Shown: piece after piece, positions 1 through 9,513 of the stretch
Position numbering within the stretch: the first letter of the stretch is position 1
Layout: every line of letters starts with the position of its first letter
From: Mycolicibacterium vinylchloridicum
GTDB lineage: Bacteria; Actinomycetota; Actinomycetes; Mycobacteriales; Mycobacteriaceae
Assembly (NCBI RefSeq): GCF_013404075.1
Contig: NZ_JACBJQ010000052.1
Coordinates: 1-33,297, forward strand
DNA: 33,297 nt
Direction of reading: 5' to 3'
Made by a program: the position numbers and the translations under genes
The notes under the pieces: model-generated
The model's input: the letters and a program-made list of their open reading frames with translations, nothing else
Databases searched by the model: none
Told to the model about the DNA's origin: nothing

Positions 1-70
1 TGATTTGCGTAGCATGTGAGCAGCCAGCGGAAGTTCGGATAGGGGTGTCGTCGGACGCTGCAGAGGTGTA

Positions 71-757
71 TCAGAGGCAGGTGGGCGGGCCGCTCGGCGC
101 GCCGAGGCCGCTGAAGCCTCCGCTCGTCGGACCGGACGCGTAGCCACCGCCGTACTGCGTGGGGTAACCGGGCCGGGGCGGGATTCCCTGCGGGCCGGGC
201 TGGCCGTAGTAGCCGCCGGGCGGCGGGCCGTACTGACCGAACTGGTCGTAGCGGGGCCGAGGCGCCGGAGCGGTGATGATTCCGGCTTCCAGCAGCAGCG
301 CCGTCACCGCGGCGACGGTCTGCAGCAGGGTCAGGGCGACCATGACCCACAGTCCCCAGCCGACGGTGAACCCGGTCGGCTTACCGACCATCGTGGCGAT
401 CGCCGTCAGCAGCGCGACCCCGGAAGCGGTCGCGATGACGCCGCCGTAGTCCCTGGCCTTGGGCAGCAGCGCCGCCGCCGCCAACAGCGCGGCGACGAGC
501 GTGGCGACGACCGGGTAGCCGCCGCCACCACCGCTGAGCTCGGCACCGCCGAAGGGGCCGAGCTCGGCCTTGATCGTGAGGATCGGGCCGAAGCTGGCCA
601 GGTAGGCCGCCAAGCCCAGCACGATGACAACAACGTTGAGGTAGAGCGGCAGCTTGCTCGGCCCGGGCTCGGCGGGGGCGAACGACGGCGCGGGAGCGCC
701 GTAGGACCCTGGTGGCTGAGTCGGTGGGTAGCCCGGGTTGGTGGGCGGGTAGGTCAT
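71..757 (-). CDS. DUF5336-type four-helix membrane protein (Rv0954-like)
   Basis: A 228-residue membrane protein. The N-terminal 35 residues are rich in Pro, Tyr and Gly (MTYPPTNPGYPP), followed by four hydrophobic segments at about 37-59, 80-98, 105-124 and 132-157, then a Gly/Pro/Tyr/Gln-rich tail of about 65 residues. The order and composition match the mycobacterial DUF5336 family, whose M. tuberculosis member Rv0954 sits next to the same oxidoreductase and sucCD genes and has been linked to the cell-division complex. The start at 757 is chosen because AAGGAG (763-768, reverse strand) lies 5 bases before the ATG; the reading frame stays open further upstream but without protein-like sequence. 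Both tails are probably disordered and cytoplasmic. Molecular function unknown. Confidence 0.85.
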   Translation of the reverse strand: MTYPPTNPGYPPTQPPGSYGAPAPSFAPAEPGPSKLPLYLNVVVIVLGLAAYLASFGPILTIKAELGPFGGAELSGGGGGYPVVATLVAALLAAAALLPKARDYGGVIATASGVALLTAIATMVGKPTGFTVGWGLWVMVALTLLQTVAAVTALLLEAGIITAPAPRPRYDQFGQYGPPPGGYYGQPGPQGIPPRPGYPTQYGGGYASGPTSGGFSGLGAPSGPPTCL

Positions 758-925
758 GGCCTCTCCTTCAGCCTCGTCACGCCGGCGCTTCCCCGCGGCG
801 CAGCGTCGGTGGTGGCTCTCGAACGGACCCGCAGGTCCGGCTCGCACACCACGCTAGCGCACACCGCCGTGGCGGCCACGACCATCGGCGTGTCACACAG
901 CCAGTTGGCAATCGGCCTGCACAGG

Positions 926-2056
926 TCAGGCCGTTGCCTGAAGCGGCGCCCCGATCGAATCGCGCTCGGCTGCTTCGATTTCGCGCACCAACGGCAGCAC
1001 GCGGGCACCGAAGTACTCGATCTCTTCCTGAAAGTGCAGGAAGCCGCCGAGAATGAGGTCCACCCCGCGTTTGCGATATGTGGAGATGCGTTCGGCGATC
1101 TGCTCAGGAGTTCCGATCAGCTGCGTCCGGAATCCGTCGTTGTACTGGACCAGATCCTCGAACGTCGAGTCGGCCCACATCCCGCGCTTGTCGCTCGTGG
1201 AATTGCCGGCCTGCTGCACCGCGGAGTGGAAACCCTCGACCGCCGGCCGGTTGGCCTTGGCGATGATCTCTCGAAGGACTTCCCTCGCCTCCTTTTCGGT
1301 GTCCCTGGCGATGATGAAGCCGTTCAGCCCGAAATTGACTTCCCGGCCCGCATCGCGGGCGTGGTCGCGAACCTCGACGAGTTGTTCGGTGACGCCGCCG
1401 AAATCCTTGCCATTGGAGAAGTACCAGTCGGCGTAGTAGCCGCCGTTGCGCCGGGCCGCGGTGGAGTTACCGCCCTGGAAGATCTCGGGGTTGGGCCGCT
1501 CGGCGGTGTTCAGCGGCTTGGGCTTGAGGGTGAAGTCGTGGATGCGATAGAAGTCGCCGCGGAAGTCCACGTCGTCCTCGGTCCAGATCTTGCGCAGCAC
1601 CTGCAGGAATTCGGCGGTCCGCCGGTAACGCTCGTCGTGTTCGAGCCACGGCTCGCCCAGGTGGGTGAACTCGTCCTTGAACCAGCCGGAGACGACGTTG
1701 ACGGCAAAGCGGCCACCCGAGAGCTGATCGGCGGTGGCGCCCAGCTTGGCCAGGACGCCGGGCTGCCACAAACCCGGGTGGACGGCGGCGATGAGTTTGA
1801 GGCGCTGGGTGGCCAGCAGCAGCGCCAGCGAGAAGCTGGTGGACTCGTGCTGGAATTCGGCGCCATAACTGGCCTCGTAGCGGACCTGGGACAGCGCGTA
1901 CTCGAAACCGTTGTTCTCGGCGGTCTGCGCGAGCTTCACGTTGTAGTCGTAGTTCCAGTCGGTGCGCTGTTCGATCGTGCTCGTGACAAGACCGCCACTG
2001 ACGTTGGGAACCCAGTAGGCGAATTTCACATGGTCGGCGATGCGTTCGGTCGTCAT
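926..2056 (-). CDS. sfnG: Dimethylsulfone monooxygenase, FMNH2-dependent
   Basis: A 376-residue member of the bacterial luciferase-like (LLM) flavin monooxygenases. The N-terminal FAYWVPNVSGGLV, then YGAEFQHES, the NVVSGWFKDEF region, and the C-terminal STFEDLVQYNDGF and GFLHFQEEIEYFG blocks agree closely with what I remember of SfnG. SfnG uses reduced FMN and oxygen to convert dimethylsulfone to methanesulfinate for sulfur scavenging. Length is normal for the family. No flavin reductase, sulfonate monooxygenase or sulfur regulator lies beside it, so reduced flavin must come from elsewhere. No clear ribosome site precedes the ATG. It is transcribed divergently from the next oxidoreductase across 111 bases holding an imperfect inverted repeat. 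An alkanesulfonate monooxygenase (SsuD) is the alternative, but the family-specific blocks favour SfnG. Confidence 0.85.
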   Translation of the reverse strand: MTTERIADHVKFAYWVPNVSGGLVTSTIEQRTDWNYDYNVKLAQTAENNGFEYALSQVRYEASYGAEFQHESTSFSLALLLATQRLKLIAAVHPGLWQPGVLAKLGATADQLSGGRFAVNVVSGWFKDEFTHLGEPWLEHDERYRRTAEFLQVLRKIWTEDDVDFRGDFYRIHDFTLKPKPLNTAERPNPEIFQGGNSTAARRNGGYYADWYFSNGKDFGGVTEQLVEVRDHARDAGREVNFGLNGFIIARDTEKEAREVLREIIAKANRPAVEGFHSAVQQAGNSTSDKRGMWADSTFEDLVQYNDGFRTQLIGTPEQIAERISTYRKRGVDLILGGFLHFQEEIEYFGARVLPLVREIEAAERDSIGAPLQATA

Positions 2057-2069
2057 GTTCTGCCATGGT

Positions 2070-2094
2070 GGTGACGGCCACCGCCGCGGTCACC
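2070..2094. promoter_or_regulatory. Imperfect inverted repeat between divergent sfnG and oxidoreductase genes
   Basis: GGTGAC at 2070-2075 faces GTCACC at 2089-2094, and the pairing continues inward for two more of three positions. It lies just upstream of the sfnG start. This is the symmetry expected of a dimeric regulator site, but no regulator can be named, and a half-site of six bases can arise by chance in such GC-rich DNA. Confidence 0.3.
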
Positions 2095-2167
2095 CCTTTA
2101 ACTCGCCGAGAGCGCAGGTGTCGTCCACCGGGACCGCGCCTTGCCCGGGGTTGGGTGACCCGTTCTA

Positions 2168-3028
2168 ATGCAGCCCATGGATTACGGGCTCGTTCTGTTC
2201 ACCAGTGACCGCGGTATCGCACCGGCGGCGGCGGCCAAGCTCGCCGATGACCATGGCTTCACGACCTTTTACGTGCCCGAGCACACGCACATCCCGGTCA
2301 AACGCGAGGCCGCCCACCCCACCACCGGTGACGAGTCACTGCCCGACGACCGCTACATGCGCACCCTGGATCCGTGGGTGTCGCTGGGCACCGCGGCGGC
2401 AGTCACGTCGCGGGTGCGGTTGTCCACCGCGGTGGCGCTGCCCGTCGAGCACGATCCCATCACGCTGGCGAAATCGATTGCCACACTTGATCATCTGTCC
2501 GGTGGCCGGGTCAGCCTCGGCGTCGGTTTCGGCTGGAACACCGATGAGCTGGCCGACCACGGTGTGCCTGCCGGGCGGCGCCGCACCTGTTTGCGCGAAT
2601 ATCTGGAAGCGATGCGCGCACTGTGGACACAAGAGGAAGCCGAATACGACGGCGAATTCGTCAAATTCGGACCGAGCTGGGCCTGGCCCAAGCCTATCCA
2701 GTCCCACATCCCGGTGCTCGTCGGCGCGGCCGGCACCGAGAAGAACTTCAAGTGGATCGCCCGCAGTGCCGACGGCTGGATCACCACGCCGCGTGACTTC
2801 GACATCGACGAGCCGGTGAAGCTGCTGCACGATACCTGGGCGGCCGCTGGTCGCGACGGCGCCCCGCAGATCGTGGCGCTCGACTTCAAGCCGGTGCCCG
2901 AGAAGTTGGCGCACTGGCGCGACATTGGCGTCACCGAAGTGCTGTTCGGGCTGCCGGACAAGCCCGAAGACGAGGTCGCCGCCTATGTGGAGCGCTTGGC
3001 GGGCAAGCTCGCCGACATGAACCTCTAA
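2168..3028 (+). CDS. LLM-class F420-dependent oxidoreductase (Rv0953c-like)
   Basis: A 286-residue luciferase-fold oxidoreductase of the group that usually binds coenzyme F420. Visible features are the N-terminal beta strand MDYGLVLFTSD, FYVPEHTHIP, the LSTAVALPVEHDP block, LDHLSGGRVSLGVGFGW around residues 105-121, and PVLVGAAG near 180. It looks orthologous to M. tuberculosis Rv0953c, which also neighbours the sucCD block. Substrate unknown. Two in-frame ATG codons, at 2168 and 2177, could start translation; neither has a clear ribosome site and the first was kept. It is divergent from sfnG and is followed after 23 bases by a methyltransferase, so the two may be co-transcribed. Confidence 0.85.
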   Translation: MQPMDYGLVLFTSDRGIAPAAAAKLADDHGFTTFYVPEHTHIPVKREAAHPTTGDESLPDDRYMRTLDPWVSLGTAAAVTSRVRLSTAVALPVEHDPITLAKSIATLDHLSGGRVSLGVGFGWNTDELADHGVPAGRRRTCLREYLEAMRALWTQEEAEYDGEFVKFGPSWAWPKPIQSHIPVLVGAAGTEKNFKWIARSADGWITTPRDFDIDEPVKLLHDTWAAAGRDGAPQIVALDFKPVPEKLAHWRDIGVTEVLFGLPDKPEDEVAAYVERLAGKLADMNL

Positions 3029-3051
3029 GGCACGGCGGGCATGCTGAAGAC

Positions 3052-3813
3052 ATGCCCGATCCGACACCCGTACACACCGACCGGCGCCGCGCCCAGGCGT
3101 TCGGCGCGGTCGCACTCGATTACGACCGCTATCGACCGCGGTACCCACAAGCGCTCATCACCAGGATCGTGCCTCGCCCAGGCGTCCGGGTTCTCGACGT
3201 CGGCGCGGGTACTGGGATCTCGTCGATGCAGTTGGCCGGGGCCGGGGCCCGGGTGCTGGCGATCGAACCCGACGACCGGATGGCCGATGTGTGTGCAGCC
3301 AAGGGAATTACAGTAGAGCGCGGTCTTTTCGAGGAATGGGATCCTGCCGGACGCCGGTACGACACCGTAGTGTTCGGCCAGTCGTTTCACTGGGTGCAGC
3401 CAGGCCCTGCCTTGGCGAAGATCGCTGGTTTGCTGACCGAGGGCGGCTCCCTGGTGTTGATGTGGAATCGGGTCGCCCCGGCCACACCGAGTCACGCCGA
3501 CCTCGCGGCGATCTACGCCGACTACCCGACGGCGGCGCCGTCGTCACCGAACGATCCCGACGGGGAGGCTGCGGTGATCGGCGAGATCGAGTCACACGGG
3601 TTCAGGATCGAACGTGCCGAATTCGAAGAGCAGCTGCACTATTCGACCGATGACTGGGTGCACATGGTGTCGACGAATTCCAACCATCTGATCCTGCAGA
3701 CCGCGCAGCGCACCGAATTGTCGGAGCGGCTGACCGCCTTCATCGGTCCGGCGGGAGTTAGCGCACACAACAGGGCGCTAGCGCTCTTCTGTACGACACA
3801 TCAAGCGGGGTAA
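3052..3813 (+). CDS. Class I SAM-dependent methyltransferase
   Basis: A 253-residue methyltransferase of the UbiE/type-11 kind. The SAM-binding motif I, VLDVGAGTG, lies around residues 47-55, the acidic end of strand 2 is IEPDDRM, and motif III-like GLLTEGGSLVLMWN follows. FGQSFHWVQP replaces the usual post-II motif and is common in a large actinobacterial subgroup of unknown substrate. It begins 23 bases after the oxidoreductase gene with a weak GAAGA ribosome site. Its end lies 6 bases from the end of the convergent thiolase-like gene, leaving no room for a separate terminator. The substrate cannot be deduced from sequence. Confidence 0.85.
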   Translation: MPDPTPVHTDRRRAQAFGAVALDYDRYRPRYPQALITRIVPRPGVRVLDVGAGTGISSMQLAGAGARVLAIEPDDRMADVCAAKGITVERGLFEEWDPAGRRYDTVVFGQSFHWVQPGPALAKIAGLLTEGGSLVLMWNRVAPATPSHADLAAIYADYPTAAPSSPNDPDGEAAVIGEIESHGFRIERAEFEEQLHYSTDDWVHMVSTNSNHLILQTAQRTELSERLTAFIGPAGVSAHNRALALFCTTHQAG

Positions 3814-3819
3814 TGGTTC

Positions 3820-5352
3820 TCAGGCGAGCACCGCGCGGTTGATCTCGTCATCGCCTGCGGTGACGATGATCTTGGCACCGAGGGGATCACCGTCGCTCAT
3901 CAACGCCACAAGGGCGGGATCGGTACTGATCGCCATGAAGCGGCTGTCGTCGGCATCGAGACGACCGATGATGACGCCGGTCCGCTCGGGCCAGTCGTAG
4001 CGCACCGAGTAGGTCTCGATCACGCCGGCGCCGTTGGCATTACGGGTCACCGCCACCTTCGGCAGGTCCGCGATCTCGGCCTGCAGCTCCTTGCTACGGT
4101 CGGGTGCCCAGTCGACCGGGGTGGTGGAGTACACGCCGACCGAATACTTGCTCATCACACCGCCGTTGGCGCCGACCAGACCGAAAGCTCCCGGCTTGTC
4201 CCGCATCGCGGCGACGGTCTCGGCGATCCCGTGCAGCGAATAGCTGTTGCCGGGTCCGCCGAAGTACGGCAGGCCACCGGTGAGCGTGAGCCCACGCGGA
4301 TCGTCGGCGCTCAGCCCGGAGTCGTCACACACGGCGAAAACCGGGAACGGAAAGCAGCTGTAGAGATCGAAGGTGGCCACGTCGTCGATCGTGATGCCCG
4401 CCACCCGAAGGGCCTCTGCCACCGATTGTTTCGCCGAGAAGCTGACGCTGACGTCTTCACGGTCCAGCAGGTCCTGCTCCCGCTGATCCGCATGCCCGTG
4501 CAGGTACACCCATTTCTCCTCGGGCACACCGAGTTTGCGGGCTGCACCGACCGACATCACCAGAACGGCGGCGCCCTGGTTGACGGTGTCGCGAGCCACC
4601 ATCAGCCGGGGGTAAGGGTCGCAGATCATCCGATTCTCCGCGGTGACGGTCGCCAACTCCTCGACCGAGCGCTCGACCGGTGACGACGAGAACGGGTTCT
4701 TGGCAGCCACTTTCGAGAACGGCGCGAACAGTTCAGCCATCTTCAGCCGGTACTCGTCGACGCTCAAGCCCAGCCGGCCGCGCCGGGCGTTGTCCAGCAA
4801 GCCGTACTGCACCGGCGCGCCGGTGAGGCCGTGCTTGGCGGTGTACTCGCTCATGTACTGCTCGAAGCCGTATCCGCGGTCATCGAGCTGGCCACCGACG
4901 GTCTCACTGTGGTCGGGTCCATCGTCGCGGCCCGCGAAGGTCTTCAGCGTCGAGCCGTTCTCCGAGCCGAGGATCAACGCCACTTCGATCTCGCCGGCCG
5001 CGATGGCCCCGGCGAACTCGGTAACCAGCTTCTGCGGGCCGTTGCCGCCGATCGACTCGAGCACCGCACGCTCGGGGTCGGCACCGACGCGCTGCGCCAC
5101 CGACCGGATGTAGTTGTCGGAGGAGCCCAGCGGCGCGGTTGCGAACGGCGTGCAGATCTCGAATTGCCGAAGGCCGGCGAACACTCCGATGGCCTTGGCG
5201 ACGGCCGCGACGTCGGCACCGGTGTCAGCCAGCGCGGCGCGAACCGCTTCGGTGGCCAATTCGACCGCCGACATGCCGCGGTAGTCCGGATCGTCGATGC
5301 GTTCGGTGAACTGTCCGACGCCGACGATGACGGGGGTACGCGGATCCACCAT
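3820..5352 (-). CDS. Thiolase-like protein type 1 (TLP1) without catalytic cysteines
   Basis: A 510-residue thiolase-superfamily protein with an extra C-terminal domain at about 415-510, the arrangement of mycobacterial TLP1. The thiolase fold shows in TPVIVGVGQ, VALILGSENG and FDLYSCFPF. The position of the nucleophilic Cys (CxS) reads GGNGPQ (102-107), and the C-terminal CxG position reads GANGGVM (394-400), so both active-site cysteines are absent. SCF (332-334) stands at the NEAF/HDCF position. Ordinary acetyl-CoA acetyltransferase activity is therefore unlikely; a CoA-binding or lyase-type role is possible. The ATG has no ribosome site but lies about 8 bases after a TAGCCT promoter element, so the mRNA is probably near-leaderless. 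A KstR-like site adjoins that element. Confidence 0.88.
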   Translation of the reverse strand: MVDPRTPVIVGVGQFTERIDDPDYRGMSAVELATEAVRAALADTGADVAAVAKAIGVFAGLRQFEICTPFATAPLGSSDNYIRSVAQRVGADPERAVLESIGGNGPQKLVTEFAGAIAAGEIEVALILGSENGSTLKTFAGRDDGPDHSETVGGQLDDRGYGFEQYMSEYTAKHGLTGAPVQYGLLDNARRGRLGLSVDEYRLKMAELFAPFSKVAAKNPFSSSPVERSVEELATVTAENRMICDPYPRLMVARDTVNQGAAVLVMSVGAARKLGVPEEKWVYLHGHADQREQDLLDREDVSVSFSAKQSVAEALRVAGITIDDVATFDLYSCFPFPVFAVCDDSGLSADDPRGLTLTGGLPYFGGPGNSYSLHGIAETVAAMRDKPGAFGLVGANGGVMSKYSVGVYSTTPVDWAPDRSKELQAEIADLPKVAVTRNANGAGVIETYSVRYDWPERTGVIIGRLDADDSRFMAISTDPALVALMSDGDPLGAKIIVTAGDDEINRAVLA

Positions 5353-5360
5353 AGTTCGAC

Positions 5361-5366
5361 AGGCTA
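5361..5366 (-). promoter_or_regulatory. Promoter -10 element of the thiolase-like gene
   Basis: TAGCCT on the minus strand fits the mycobacterial TAnnnT -10 rule. It stands 8 bases before the ATG at 5352, which would give an untranslated leader of one or two bases. No Shine-Dalgarno sequence is present, which agrees with near-leaderless translation. Confidence 0.45.
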
Positions 5367-5367
5367 A

Positions 5368-5381
5368 TAGAACACGTTACT
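5368..5381. promoter_or_regulatory. KstR-like operator, one position off consensus
   Basis: TAGAACACGTTACT fits the KstR rule TnnAACnnGTTnnA except for the last base. KstR is the TetR-family repressor of cholesterol and related lipid catabolism in mycobacteria. The site sits immediately upstream of the -10 element of the thiolase-like gene, where binding would block transcription. Binding itself is inferred. Confidence 0.45.
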
Positions 5382-5414
5382 GTTTGGCCAACCAGGGGCC
5401 TGGCTACTGCCGCG

Positions 5415-5460
5415 AAAACGGCGTCAGGGCTGCGATTCCACTGGAATCACAGCCCTGACG
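5415..5460 (-). terminator. Terminator of the sucC-sucD operon
   Basis: CGTCAGGGCTG (5422-5432) pairs perfectly with CAGCCCTGACG (5450-5460). After one mismatch, GATTCC (5434-5439) pairs with GGAATC (5443-5448) around a three-base loop. On the minus strand the stem is followed by GCCG and four T residues (5415-5418). It begins 17 bases beyond the sucD stop codon, so it probably ends the sucCD transcript and insulates the thiolase-like gene. Confidence 0.85.
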
Positions 5461-5477
5461 GCGAACTCGATGGCGAA

Positions 5478-6380
<903 letters not shown>

Positions 6381-6393
6381 TGGTTCTAGTCCC

Positions 6394-7557
<1,164 letters not shown>

Positions 7558-7817
7558 GGGCTCACTGTCTGGTCGGCGCTGACTGCATTTTGATGACGTT
7601 GATTGAGGAAGTCGCTCCGGGGGGAACTGTATCTAGACGGCCACGGGACTCCGTCCTCGCCCACCACTCATGTGGTCCATCTCACCGCGGGGTCGAAGTG
7701 ATTCAACTCACAATCCCCTGTGGAATATCCGCTTGGGTTGCCACCTTCATTAGACATTCGTTAACGTCGTCGGGGTCTGAGATAACGCTTTGGTCACGAC
7801 TAAAGGGACTTCGAGTT

Positions 7818-8876
7818 TTGACGCAGCACCGGCCGACCCCGACTTCCGTCGGTGATGCCTCGGCCCCGCAGGCAGAGACCAGGCCTTTCGATCGCCAAGC
7901 GGCTTCCATCCGGGCCCAGGACCCTGAGCGGCTGGACGTCACGGACATCATCCCGTTCAACGAGTTCGGCGACCTCGCCGAGATCGATTTCCGCGAGAGC
8001 ACCGCCTTCGAGAGTCTGCAGGTGACGCGCTGCCCGGAACTGGACGACCTGCACGACGCCGACGACCCGCAGCCGCTTCGGCTGGCCGTGCCCGCCGAGT
8101 TCGCGGCCCCCGACCACCGCCGGGCCGAGGTGCCGCGCTACACCAACAGCGAGAACACCGACATCCTGCCGCGCACGCCGCAGCACCGCAGGCAGCCGAC
8201 GAGTGCCGCCAAGGGCCGCGTGATGATCGCGGCCATGGCAGCCGGCGCCGCCGCGGCCGCCGCTTACACCGCGGTGCGGCCGCCCACCGAAACCACCACC
8301 CAGACCGTTCTGGCCGCCGACAAGACGCCGATGGACGGCACCGTGACCAGTCCGCGCGGGGTGCAGCTGATCGCGGTGAAGCCGGTCGCCGACGCCTCGG
8401 TACACGGCGAGGAACTGGCCAACGGCCAGGCTTTCGCCCAGGAGCGCGCCGAGCGTGAGGCCCGCCTGCAGCGGCCGCTGTTCGTCATGCCCACCAAAGG
8501 TGTCTACACGTCGGGCTTCGGCTACCGCTGGGGCGCGCTGCACGGTGGCGTCGATCTGGCGGCTCCGATCGGGACGCCGATTGTCGCCGCGTCCGACGGT
8601 GTCGTCGTCGACGCCGGACCGACCGCCGGCTACGGCGCGTGGGTCAAGATCCGCCACTCCGACGGCACGGTGACCTTGTACGGCCACGTCAACACCTGGA
8701 CGGTTCAGATCGGCCAGCGGGTCTTCGCCGGCGACCAGATCGCCACCGTCGGCAACCGCGGCAACTCGACCGGGCCGCACCTGCACTTCGAGGTTCTGCT
8801 GAACGGCACCAACCGGATTGACCCGGCGCCGTGGCTGGCACAGCGGGGGCTGTCCGTCGGCCCCTACGTCGGCTGA
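7818..8876 (+). CDS. M23-family cell-wall metallopeptidase, membrane anchored (Rv0950c-like)
   Basis: A 352-residue protein with a long acidic cytoplasmic N-terminus (1-130), one membrane span of Ala-rich residues (about 134-153), a linker with helical character (195-218) and a C-terminal M23 lysostaphin-type domain. Zinc ligands are His242 and Asp246 in HGGVD and His323 in HLHFEV; His290 in YGH is the expected catalytic histidine. The zinc site is complete, so an active peptidoglycan endopeptidase is likely. The TTG at 7818 is preferred because AAAGGGA (7802-7808) lies 9 bases before it; upstream in-frame codons lack a ribosome site and protein-like sequence. The next gene starts 4 bases after the stop. 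M. tuberculosis has the same gene beside sucC and uvrD1. Confidence 0.88.
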   Translation: MTQHRPTPTSVGDASAPQAETRPFDRQAASIRAQDPERLDVTDIIPFNEFGDLAEIDFRESTAFESLQVTRCPELDDLHDADDPQPLRLAVPAEFAAPDHRRAEVPRYTNSENTDILPRTPQHRRQPTSAAKGRVMIAAMAAGAAAAAAYTAVRPPTETTTQTVLAADKTPMDGTVTSPRGVQLIAVKPVADASVHGEELANGQAFAQERAEREARLQRPLFVMPTKGVYTSGFGYRWGALHGGVDLAAPIGTPIVAASDGVVVDAGPTAGYGAWVKIRHSDGTVTLYGHVNTWTVQIGQRVFAGDQIATVGNRGNSTGPHLHFEVLLNGTNRIDPAPWLAQRGLSVGPYVG

Positions 8877-8880
8877 CGCA

Positions 8881-9513
8881 GTGTCTGAGCCGGACGAACC
8901 GCACACCCGCATCATCCGGCGCCAACCGTCCGGACCGATCCCCCAGCCCGAAGAGCCCCGCACCGGCATCATCCGCCGCGCGCCGACGGGGCCCATTCCG
9001 GCGGCGCCCATTCCTGCTGGGCCCGAACCTGATTCGCGTACCACACAGATTCCACGGCCACCGGCCGACGAGGCCCCGACCGGGTTGATCCGCCGGGCCG
9101 CCCCGGTCGCGGTGCCGGCCACCCGGCCCGCGCTGGTAGATGTGTCGACCGGACGGACCGCGATCGCGGCCAGCGCCGTCAGCATCGTCAGTGGATGGGC
9201 CACGTCGGTAGTGGCCACCGACCTGATCACCGGGTGGTGGAGCACCGATCGGCTGTTCTGCATTGCCGTCGGGTTCCTGACCCTGCTGTTCGCGGTCAGT
9301 TCCATCGCCGGGGTGATCGCGCTGCTGCTGCGACGCTCGGCAGGCCGCTACCTGATCGCATTCGGATCGGTCATCGCCTTACTGACGTTCGGCAGTGTGT
9401 TCGTCGCCGGAGCTCGAATCCCGTTGGTGGTCTATCTGATTCCGCTGCTGCCGGTCACCGGCCTGATCCTGGCTCTGCACCCGTCAACCCGGCGATGGTG
9501 CCGGCTGCGGTGA
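8881..9513 (+). CDS. Membrane protein with N-terminal TxxIIRR repeats
   Basis: A 210-residue protein I do not recognise. The first 85 residues are Pro-rich and hold three copies of a short repeat: TRIIRRQPSGPIP at 9-21, TGIIRRAPTGPIP at 28-40 and TGLIRRAAP at 67-75. Four hydrophobic segments follow, roughly at 92-115, 122-147, 155-177 and 183-200. The GTG at 8881 stands 4 bases after the M23 peptidase stop and its ribosome site must lie inside that gene, so the two are co-translated; this suggests a role at the cell envelope. Its last 30 bases overlap the convergent PAP2 gene. Confidence 0.7.
   Translation: MSEPDEPHTRIIRRQPSGPIPQPEEPRTGIIRRAPTGPIPAAPIPAGPEPDSRTTQIPRPPADEAPTGLIRRAAPVAVPATRPALVDVSTGRTAIAASAVSIVSGWATSVVATDLITGWWSTDRLFCIAVGFLTLLFAVSSIAGVIALLLRRSAGRYLIAFGSVIALLTFGSVFVAGARIPLVVYLIPLLPVTGLILALHPSTRRWCRLR

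Noticed and set aside
1..70. Possible end of a gene entering from the left edge
   Set aside because: No frame with recognisable protein content or a supported stop could be assigned in these 70 bases.
809..2074. A 421-codon open frame on the plus strand opposite sfnG
   Set aside because: It lies antisense to a protein with clear SfnG motifs and has the composition of a GC-rich shadow frame with no recognisable domain.
7590..7817. N-terminal extension of the M23 peptidase by 76 codons
   Set aside because: The extension has no ribosome site and no protein-like pattern, whereas TTG 7818 follows AAAGGGA at good spacing.
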